This document shows, piece by piece, positions 1 through 6,427 of a stretch of 13,619 nt of DNA. Origin of the DNA: CAINVV01 sp964506325 (GTDB lineage: Bacteria > Bacteroidota > Bacteroidia > Bacteroidales > Prolixibacteraceae). Both the position numbers and the translations under genes were made by a program. The notes below the pieces were generated by a model, which did no database searches, was not told where the DNA came from, and worked only from the letters and a program-made list of their open reading frames with translations. Within the stretch, counting starts at the first letter, position 1, and each line of letters opens with the position of its first letter. Location of the stretch: the NCBI GenBank assembly GCA_964506325.1, contig CAZDLO010000097.1, positions 1 through 13,619 of the forward strand. Direction: 5' to 3'.

Positions 1-109
1 ATCAATTTCATAGTTTTTTTTGCCCTTGAATTGAACATGTTTAACTGTTAACCCCTGAAATTTTTAGAAACTTATCTGAGCTCTTTGCCTCAGGAAAACA
101 CTGTCTACA

Positions 110-757
110 ATGATGCTCAAAGAAGTTATTGGTTTCTTCCTCCCTGAAGACCGCAAATTTTTTCCCCTGTTAACCAATGCGGCTGACAATCTCGTTTTAG
201 CCTCTGAATTGCTGATCAAAATGGTCAGGGAACATGAGGCAACCCGGAGGCTGGATTACATCCAACAGATCAAATATGCTGAACAAACCGGGAATGAAAT
301 CACCAGAAAATTACTCTATGAATTTGATGGGGCCATGATTACTCCATTCGACAGGGAGGATATCCATGACCTGATCAAAGAAATGGATGACATAGTGGAT
401 TACATTCTTTCCGCATCCACCAAGATTAATTATTATAAGTTATCAAACCTTCCGGAAGAATTTATTTGGATTGCAGACCGCCTCCACTCGGCCAGCAAAG
501 AGATTCAGATTGTTTTAAGGAGTGTCCGTAAAGCAAGTGACTTTAAGAAACACATACAGTGTAATGAAAAAATTGGTGAATTGGAAAACCAGGTTGATGA
601 TATTTATCAGGAATATCTTTACAGACTTTTTGAACAGGAAACCAATGCCATCGACCTGATCAAAAAAAGAGATATTATATCCTCCATGGAAAAAGCAATC
701 GATAAATGTGACAATGTTGGCAACATATTTGCAACCCTGATAATAAAAATGGGTTAA
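110..757 (+). CDS. DUF47 family (PhoU-like) protein
   Basis: This 215-residue cytoplasmic, all-helical protein matches the DUF47/TIGR00153 family, distant relatives of PhoU that usually accompany low-affinity PiT phosphate transporters and are thought to modulate them. Family signatures seen are TPFDRED at residues 78-84 and the acidic MDDIVD at 92-97. A second acidic helix near the C-terminus (around EKAIDKCDNVGN) completes the PhoU-like metal-binding pattern. Length is normal for the family. Two ATG codons stand in tandem at 110 and 113; either could be used. A purine-rich AGGAAAA lies about 12 bases upstream, so initiation signals are weak, as is usual in Bacteroidota. No PiT gene follows: the next several hundred bases are non-coding on this strand. 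The upstream 109 bases are too short to show whether a transporter precedes it. The family call is firm; the exact role is not. Confidence 0.9.
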   Translation: MMLKEVIGFFLPEDRKFFPLLTNAADNLVLASELLIKMVREHEATRRLDYIQQIKYAEQTGNEITRKLLYEFDGAMITPFDREDIHDLIKEMDDIVDYILSASTKINYYKLSNLPEEFIWIADRLHSASKEIQIVLRSVRKASDFKKHIQCNEKIGELENQVDDIYQEYLYRLFEQETNAIDLIKKRDIISSMEKAIDKCDNVGNIFATLIIKMG

Positions 758-1050
758 CTAATTGTTGTTCAATGTATTTCAACAAATACAATTGCTCTTG
801 GTTGTGGGGCAGTTCCTCTCCTATAATTATGAATTTTGGCCACATTTTCAGGGGCTGGAAATGAGATGGGGATTCACCGGTTGCAGGCATATAACTGATC
901 TTCTATTTTATATTTAAATGTCCCTGGGATTATTCCCGGATCCAGGCATCACACGTCAGATATCATACCCTGTCATCGGGCAATGAAGTATATATTCCGT
1001 TAATCCGCAGGAAACTTAATTGAGCCACCTTTTTGCCAACTATTCATCAC
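758..1050. other. Intergenic region with no recognisable gene
   Basis: I find no convincing coding sequence, RNA gene or mobile element here. Directly after the DUF47 stop there is an AT-rich dyad (AATTGT at 760-765 and ACAATT at 788-793). It could form a weak hairpin but lacks the GC-rich stem and T-tract of an intrinsic terminator. The rest shows stops in all frames. Confidence 0.5.
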
Positions 1051-1224
1051 TTACTCAATACTCCAGTCATTTATGAACTTCCCAAAATCTTCCTTGGAAT
1101 GAAGAGTTACTAAATTGCGACTTGAGGTTTTTACTTTGTAGATTATTCCGTTCTCCAGATCCTCCTCAATTTCAGAAGTTAAGTTACAATCCAATGCATG
1201 TTCAACATTAATTACTACAATCAT
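1051..1224 (-). CDS. Small protein of unknown function, 57 residues
   Basis: A short open frame on the minus strand starts with ATG at 1224 and stops with TAA at 1053-1051, encoding 57 residues. It begins MIVVINVEHALD and ends FGKFINDWSIE. The best support is its ribosome binding site, AAAGGAGG, six bases before the ATG, the strongest Shine-Dalgarno sequence in the window. The protein is acidic, soluble and has no signal peptide or membrane segment. Alternating hydrophobic residues at the start and after residue 27 suggest beta strands, with a helix near the end. I recognise no family. The nearest upstream gene on the strand, the sphingomyelinase-like gene, ends about 420 bases away, so this is probably a separate transcript. 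It could be a chance ORF, but the spacing of the ribosome binding site argues against that. Confidence 0.55.
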   Translation of the reverse strand: MIVVINVEHALDCNLTSEIEEDLENGIIYKVKTSSRNLVTLHSKEDFGKFINDWSIE

Positions 1225-1230
1225 TTACAT

Positions 1231-1238
1231 CCTCCTTT
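1231..1238 (-). promoter_or_regulatory. Strong Shine-Dalgarno site of the small minus-strand gene
   Basis: On the minus strand the sequence reads AAAGGAGG, then six bases (ATGTAA), then the ATG at 1224. This is near the optimal anti-16S pairing and spacing and is the main reason for calling the 57-residue gene. The six-base spacer is itself an ATG followed directly by a stop codon, so a start-stop pair precedes the real start. Confidence 0.65.
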
Positions 1239-1641
1239 CTAACAAATTATTCAAACAGTCTTAATGATTCACTTTCTACCCTTTGCCCTTTAAAGAACAA
1301 TTTAAATCAGAGTTCAGAATCGATAATACCACAATGGTCCATTCCAGTTCGTCCGAAATATCACCATACGATTATCCTTTGGTAAGAACCTCCGAAAATT
1401 AAGCTCATCTTATGCTATCTTATAAATTCAGTAATGCCATCATGGCCCTTAGAAAATTGTTTTATTAGACTAGTCAGGTAATGCCTGACAGGTTGTTGCG
1501 AGGAAAGCCTGGTTTAAGTCTATAATTCAAAAAGAATCCGGGAAATGGCTGAGATTCATGACGGATACTACAGTATTGCATAAAGTCCCCGTTTTTTAGA
1601 GGGGTCGAATGCCATAAAAAGGACTTTTCTGTTTTCCCATA
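1239..1641. other. Intergenic region with two inverted repeats, no gene seen
   Basis: About 400 bases separate the small gene from the end of the sphingomyelinase-like gene, both on the minus strand. I see no credible coding frame. Two dyads are present. GTCAGG/CCTGAC at 1473-1478 and 1484-1489 has a five-base loop. AAAGTCC/GGACTTT at 1582-1588 and 1621-1627 is a wider pair, overlapping a competing CCCC/GGGG pairing, and lies just past the stop of the minus-strand gene. Neither is followed by a T-tract, so terminator function is only a possibility. Confidence 0.4.
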
Positions 1642-2598
1642 TTATTGTTGGGATAGCGCTAAGGATCCGGGGATATCAAATTGAATTGAGGCTTCAATCC
1701 CATAATGGTCAGAAAGGTCTAAATAGTTGCCCATTACTTTTTCTCTCATAACAAATACCTGTCGCTCAATATTCCTTATCCCCCTGGCATTGCGCAACAG
1801 AATATAGTCAATCAGACTCTTCCTGCCATTCGGCTTTCGTGCAAGCATATTGTCTATTTCATCATATGAACTCTGCGGATCACCATTTAGATTACCATCC
1901 TCAGCATCTAAAAATGAAAGCATATTCTGATAATTATGCTTATCCTCAAACTCTATGTTGAAATCACCACAAATGATTTGCGGAATTTCAGGCTTAGCAT
2001 ATTTCCCTAGTAGTTTGGCCGCAATCTCATGACACTGACCACTACGTACACTATCCGGACTATTTGCCTGCAGATGGGTTCCAAGAAGCTGAAAAGTTTG
2101 GCCCTGCCATTCACCCTCAAACAGAACAGCCCCTTTTCGTGCAAAAGCATCAACGCCAAATCTGTTTTTAAATTCAATTTCTTCGAGTTGCTGAAGAGGC
2201 AATTTACTAAGTATCCATATGCCACTATTTGTTTTGAAGGAAAATTTCACATCATTTGCCGGGCCGTAGTTAAAGGGATAAACACCCTTCAGCTGTTGCT
2301 TCAGAATTTTCCTGGACTGATGATCGAAGGCTTCCTCAAAGACTATTATGTCGAAATTATACCTGGCTATTTCCTGAGCTATCGCCTCTGCTCTTTTGGT
2401 GTTCTTGTGTATTTTATTACAAAAAGGGAGCATGTAAATATTCCAGGTAAGAATTTTAAAATCACGTTGAATTGAAGTGGCCTGTAAAGGTTCAGGAATT
2501 GACTCACTGGGGATTACCGTATCCACTGTGAATAGTAACAATAATACAATAAAGAAAATTCTGACTATCATATAGGTTTTCAATAAGTTACAATTCAT
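1642..2598 (-). CDS. Secreted sphingomyelinase C-like phosphodiesterase (EEP fold)
   Basis: This 318-residue protein has the endonuclease/exonuclease/phosphatase fold and most resembles bacterial sphingomyelinase C, which hydrolyses sphingomyelin to ceramide and phosphocholine. Seen residues: N53 in TWNIYMLP, E89 in FEEAFD, H175 in GTHLQA, D212 and N214 in CGDFNIE, D264 in IDYILLR, and the terminal D297-H298 in SDHYGI. All catalytic and Mg-binding positions of the fold are present. The stretch GIWILSKLP followed by RFGVDAFARKG is the piece that points to sphingomyelinase rather than a DNase or inositol phosphatase. A hydrophobic segment at residues 10-25 is a signal peptide or N-terminal anchor, so the enzyme acts outside the cytoplasm. 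I chose the ATG at 2598; an in-frame TTG 18 bases upstream is less likely. It appears monocistronic. Its substrate could be host or self-made sphingolipid; this is not visible from sequence. Confidence 0.82.
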   Translation of the reverse strand: MNCNLLKTYMIVRIFFIVLLLLFTVDTVIPSESIPEPLQATSIQRDFKILTWNIYMLPFCNKIHKNTKRAEAIAQEIARYNFDIIVFEEAFDHQSRKILKQQLKGVYPFNYGPANDVKFSFKTNSGIWILSKLPLQQLEEIEFKNRFGVDAFARKGAVLFEGEWQGQTFQLLGTHLQANSPDSVRSGQCHEIAAKLLGKYAKPEIPQIICGDFNIEFEDKHNYQNMLSFLDAEDGNLNGDPQSSYDEIDNMLARKPNGRKSLIDYILLRNARGIRNIERQVFVMREKVMGNYLDLSDHYGIEASIQFDIPGSLALSQQ

Positions 2599-2657
2599 TT
2601 TATTGCCAGGTCTCAATGATAAAATAAGGTTTTCATAACCTCATAATCCAACAGTAT

Positions 2658-2698
2658 AAGGCAATATTCAATTTGAAATGACTATTAACTATTGCCTT
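2658..2698. repeat. Nine-base inverted repeat upstream of the sphingomyelinase-like gene
   Basis: AAGGCAATA at 2658-2666 and TATTGCCTT at 2690-2698 are exact reverse complements separated by 23 bases. They lie 60-100 bases upstream of the minus-strand start at 2598, where a promoter or operator would be expected. A two-half-site binding sequence or an RNA hairpin in the leader are both possible. No protein partner can be named. Confidence 0.45.
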
Positions 2699-3159
2699 TC
2701 AAACGACCGGTAAATATTTGAAAAAAGTTGTTATCGATTGAATACAATTTAGTTACATCTGTGTTGCATCATTAATGGGAGTTGCCTGGGCTGAATAGAC
2801 TTTAGAAATGACTTTTTTTGCAACAACAATTGACAATTGGTTGTATATCAAAATCTCCATATACCTCAAACGAGTAAAAAGCCTGAAATAGTTTTGACAA
2901 AATCCATGACAATCAAACTGTTGAAAGACTTTCAACCCTGCTATTCGAAAGATCAAGGAATTGCTAATGAAGAATGTGAGGTTAAAAAAACAGGAACAAC
3001 CATTACAAGACCAAAAGTTCCAATTTGGTAATAGGGCTTCAGGTTGATGGCCTATGTGAAAAAGCTTCCATCAATGAGTTCTTGGGAACGGATCAAATCA
3101 AAAACCCCTGAACAATATTTAATCATCCAAGGGTTTCTTTAACCTAAATCTACGAGAAA
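2699..3159. other. Gene-free region with possible coding fragments
   Basis: No intact gene is recognisable here. On the plus strand, 2925-3047 is open for 40 codons in one frame and reads like protein (KTFNPAIRKIKELLMKNVRL and on, with a charged helical character). A neighbouring frame around 3033-3110 also reads protein-like (QVDGLCEKASINEFLGTDQI). This may be the eroded end of a gene, but I cannot assign a family and chance is not excluded. Confidence 0.25.
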
Positions 3160-3651
3160 ATGCCAACAAAAAAACTAAAGCTAACTGAAATCACATTTAA
3201 ATCAGATAATCGGATTCACTGCAAGTTTAGGGCAGAAATGTTACAATACCTGACTCAAAGCTGTGACAAAACTGTTAAAAATTACCAGGGAAGATGCCAG
3301 GAGAATTTTCCGTTTTTACATTCCTTAGATTGATCTTGAATGGAATTATCCCGGGTTTTTTGAATCCCAAATATCAAAGAAAAATTGCGGTTGGAATTTC
3401 CTGGCTACAAACCTGCTTCTTCCGGAGATTATTGAATCATCTGAACAGGATTCCGTACCGGTTTACTTTGAGGTAAGTTTAAGGCTATAAATGAAACCGG
3501 CAAGTGCAGTCTCTTTAACGGTGCCTCAGGTACACAGGAAATTCTTATCTTTAGTTTGCCATTTTTGGATGGGAATCTTGTGGAAAGTCCGTATGGCGAT
3601 GCACGAGGGAATATAGAAAGCATACTTTGCCAACCATTATCCGGTAAATAA
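3160..3651 (+). pseudogene. Probable decayed gene, TonB-C-like family remnant
   Basis: Fragments in three frames line up in the order expected of a Bacteroidota family with a short Cys-containing N-terminus and a TonB-like C-terminal domain. An ATG at 3160 opens 57 codons containing CDKTVKNYQG, comparable to the CxKxVxDF motif of that family. The frame starting at 3294 continues with NPKYQRKIAVGISWL. A third frame from about 3410 gives LLLPEIIESSEQDSVPVYFEVS. The frame from 3478 continues with INETGKCSLFNGASG and stops at 3649-3651. The last two pieces resemble the VYVxFxIxExGxxxxxxVxxG pattern of a TonB C-terminal domain. At least two or three frameshifts would be needed, so it cannot make the full product. 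The family match is from memory and is weak; the region may instead be ordinary intergenic DNA. Confidence 0.33.
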
Positions 3652-3689
3652 GTTTTCTGAAAGACCCTCTAAATTTTTTATACACAATT

Positions 3690-6389
3690 ATGAAACGGAA
3701 CAGATCCATAATACTAATTGCTATCACGTTCGCAATTTTCCTTCTGGGAGGATTGCAGGTTTCTGCCCTGCAACCTGCAGGTGGAAAGATCATCCGGTCA
3801 GCATACGACCCAAAAGCCTCTGCCTGGGATATTGCCTGGCCTGGAAGGGTTTCGCAATATGACCTCGTATGCCTCAGTCCACCGGCAGATCCAATGCAAG
3901 GCATCCCCCTGGGCAACGGCGATGTGGCGGCCCTGGTGTGGTGCGAGGGTTCCAAAATAATTATCGTACTGAATAAGTGCGACCTGTGGGATGATTCGAA
4001 GTCTGAAAAATTTGAAACCTGGAATGAAAAATACGACTACTACACCACCCAGCGACATGCCTGCCGTATTGTCATCGATTTCGGATTTCCCGTCTTTAAT
4101 ACGCTGTATCTTTCTGATTTCCAGGCACGTCTTAATCTTGCCGATGCCTCACTAAGCTTATCCGGGACAAGTCCTTTTGGGGAAGTGAACCTGAAGGCAT
4201 TCTTAGACCACAGCTCCGGAATTCTTTTTTGCGACCTGAAGAATTCCCTGAATGAAAATGTGCCCCTTCAAATATCAGTTGAACGTTTTGGGTCCAGAAC
4301 TTTCTCCATGTGGTACACGCGTATGAGAAGGGATGCGTCCATTGGCCTGCAGGGCACCGAAGCCGTTGCCGACGATCAGGGTGCTTATATTACCCAGGAA
4401 TTGTCGGGAGGCAAATTTGCCGCAGGAGGACGAGTGATACAGAGCAACGGATTAACCGTGGACTATTCACGCGAACATTCCCGTTGCGCTTCGATACAGT
4501 TGAGCGGTAACCGGGAAAAGAACGTTCAGCTGGCTTTCTCAGTTACCTCTCCCGTTGCTGGTGATCCTGTTTCTGAGGTTAAAAACAGGCTGTCTTCCGT
4601 TAAGGGGACTGAATCATACCGGAGTTCCCATGAAGAAGCGTGGAGGTCCGTCTGGAACCGCTCCTTCATGGATTATGGAGATGATTACCTGAACAATCTC
4701 TGGTATCTCACCATGTATTATGCCCATGCCTCACAGGGGGGAAAATATCCGGGCAGGTTCAACAACGGCTTATGGGGCTGGAGCAATGATGTGCAGCAAT
4801 GGAATTTCTATTTTCACTGGAACCAGCAACAGTTGTACTGGCCGCTTAATGCTGCAGGTTTCCACGAATTGGTAGCCCCCTACCTGGATTTCCGGTTTTA
4901 TTCGCTTCGGCATGCAAAAAAAGATGCCAGGGAATTTTATCATGCCGACGGGGCTTTTATTTCTGATGTCACGAACAGGAACGGTTACAACAGGATTGAC
5001 GCCGATGTAAAGGATAATCACACTCCCGTTGCGGAAATTGCGATGGAATTCTGGCGGCAGTACCAATTTACCTCTGATAAAAAGTACTTAAAGGAAAAAG
5101 TCCTCCCTTTCATGACAGAAGCAGCCCGGTTTATCGAATCACGCTTTGAAAAGGGGAAGGATGGCTTGTACCATGCCAGGGAAAGTACCGGGTATGAAGG
5201 ATGGATCAAACTGGAGGATGGCCTCACGGAGCTGGTGGCTGCCCGGACCATCTTTACAACACTCCTGGAAGCGATGAAAGCAGCGGGTATGGATACCCCT
5301 GAAGCCAAAAAATGGAAAGAACTGCTTGACAATATGGCCCCTGTTCCTGTAGTGAAGGCAGGTGAAGGAGTGATTGTAAAAGCCGTCACTGAAAACAGGA
5401 TTAACCTGGGCATTTTTAAAGGTCATCCTGTCAAGACTGATGAAATTGTGGCGGCCGGTTGGGGAGTCAAAGAAAAAAGGTGGCTGACGACCTATTACAA
5501 AACCGATGATCCTGAATATGCCTATTTGCTGAAGGATGACCCGACCCTACCCAAGAAGAGTGAATTAAGAGTACTGGACGGAATATTCCCCGCAGTTCCC
5601 TGGTCTCCGGTTTTCCCTTCCGGGATGATCGGACTTGCCAGCAAGGATAGTCACCTGTTCAATGTGATGACAGCCACAACACTGTTATATGGAACCGAGT
5701 GCATGGGCTGGGATCCGGTTCCCATAGTGATGGCACGGTTGGGGCTGGCCAGCCAACTGGCCATTGACCTTGAACACTTTCCTGAAAGATGGCAGATCTA
5801 CTGCAACGGATGGGGCCATATTGCAGGCACTGAGGAGATGAAAAAGGATGCAGAATGGTTTTTCAGGACCAACAGCGTCAGTGTAATCGGTTCGCCGGAT
5901 GCGGAAAAAGTTCCCTTGCCGGTATGGCCGTTCAGGCATATGTCAATGGAGTCCATGTCGGTTCTGGCAACTGCCATGAATGAATCATTGCTCCAGAGTT
6001 ATGAGGGCATCGTGAGGGTTTTCCCGGCTTTCCCTGCCAATAAAACAGGCCGGTTCACACTTCATGCGGAAGGCGGGTTTATTGTCTCTTCTGAAATCGT
6101 TTCAGGCAAGGTTCAGTGGATAGGCATTAAGAGTTTATACGGGAATCCGGTCAGACTGGAAATGCCCTGGAAGAAGGCAGTCTTGCAATCAAACCTGAGA
6201 AAAAAGAGCGAAATAATCAACGCTGACATTACGGAAATCAAAACCAAAACCGGCGAAATAATCATGGTACTTCCTGATGGACAGGAAGTACGGTCATGGT
6301 CAGTTCTCAGTGAAAAGCCGATTGCCAACGAAAAAATTAAATTGCATTCCTCTGGGAAAACTCAACTGGGGATTCCCCGGATGTTTTAA
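3690..6389 (+). CDS. DUF5703/GH95-like glycoside hydrolase, secreted
   Basis: An 899-residue secreted enzyme related to glycoside hydrolase family 95, which removes terminal alpha-1,2-L-fucose or alpha-L-galactose from glycans. Residues 1-26 are a signal peptide ending VSA. The N-terminal beta-sandwich (about 45-330) carries PLGNGD at 73-78 and NKCDLWDD at 95-102, typical of DUF5703 proteins. An (alpha/alpha)6 barrel spans about 340-770, and a C-terminal beta domain with VFPAFP and AEGGFIVS closes the protein. HWNQQQLYWP (376-385) aligns by eye with the GH95 NINTEMNYWP motif: the second Asn is kept (N378), the first is His376. STGYEG aligns with STSPEN and keeps the acid candidate as E503. 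The usual PFQIDGNFG is replaced by PFRHMSME near 747-754. So the activity may differ from fucosidase. The gene starts the CAZyme block and ends 38 bases before the next gene. Confidence 0.82.
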   Translation: MKRNRSIILIAITFAIFLLGGLQVSALQPAGGKIIRSAYDPKASAWDIAWPGRVSQYDLVCLSPPADPMQGIPLGNGDVAALVWCEGSKIIIVLNKCDLWDDSKSEKFETWNEKYDYYTTQRHACRIVIDFGFPVFNTLYLSDFQARLNLADASLSLSGTSPFGEVNLKAFLDHSSGILFCDLKNSLNENVPLQISVERFGSRTFSMWYTRMRRDASIGLQGTEAVADDQGAYITQELSGGKFAAGGRVIQSNGLTVDYSREHSRCASIQLSGNREKNVQLAFSVTSPVAGDPVSEVKNRLSSVKGTESYRSSHEEAWRSVWNRSFMDYGDDYLNNLWYLTMYYAHASQGGKYPGRFNNGLWGWSNDVQQWNFYFHWNQQQLYWPLNAAGFHELVAPYLDFRFYSLRHAKKDAREFYHADGAFISDVTNRNGYNRIDADVKDNHTPVAEIAMEFWRQYQFTSDKKYLKEKVLPFMTEAARFIESRFEKGKDGLYHARESTGYEGWIKLEDGLTELVAARTIFTTLLEAMKAAGMDTPEAKKWKELLDNMAPVPVVKAGEGVIVKAVTENRINLGIFKGHPVKTDEIVAAGWGVKEKRWLTTYYKTDDPEYAYLLKDDPTLPKKSELRVLDGIFPAVPWSPVFPSGMIGLASKDSHLFNVMTATTLLYGTECMGWDPVPIVMARLGLASQLAIDLEHFPERWQIYCNGWGHIAGTEEMKKDAEWFFRTNSVSVIGSPDAEKVPLPVWPFRHMSMESMSVLATAMNESLLQSYEGIVRVFPAFPANKTGRFTLHAEGGFIVSSEIVSGKVQWIGIKSLYGNPVRLEMPWKKAVLQSNLRKKSEIINADITEIKTKTGEIIMVLPDGQEVRSWSVLSEKPIANEKIKLHSSGKTQLGIPRMF

Positions 6390-6427
6390 TAAGTAACCAA
6401 CCAATTTATATCCTTAAATCCAACACA

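Noticed and set aside
760..793. AT-rich dyad just after the DUF47 stop as an intrinsic terminator
   Set aside because: The stem is only six A/T-rich pairs with a long loop and no T-tract follows.
2614..2616. TTG start giving six more residues on the sphingomyelinase-like protein
   Set aside because: The ATG at 2598 gives a normal signal peptide and the TTG has no better ribosome binding site.
2753..2956. Minus-strand 67-residue open frame
   Set aside because: No family signature, no ribosome binding site, unusual residue composition; it overlaps better plus-strand fragments.
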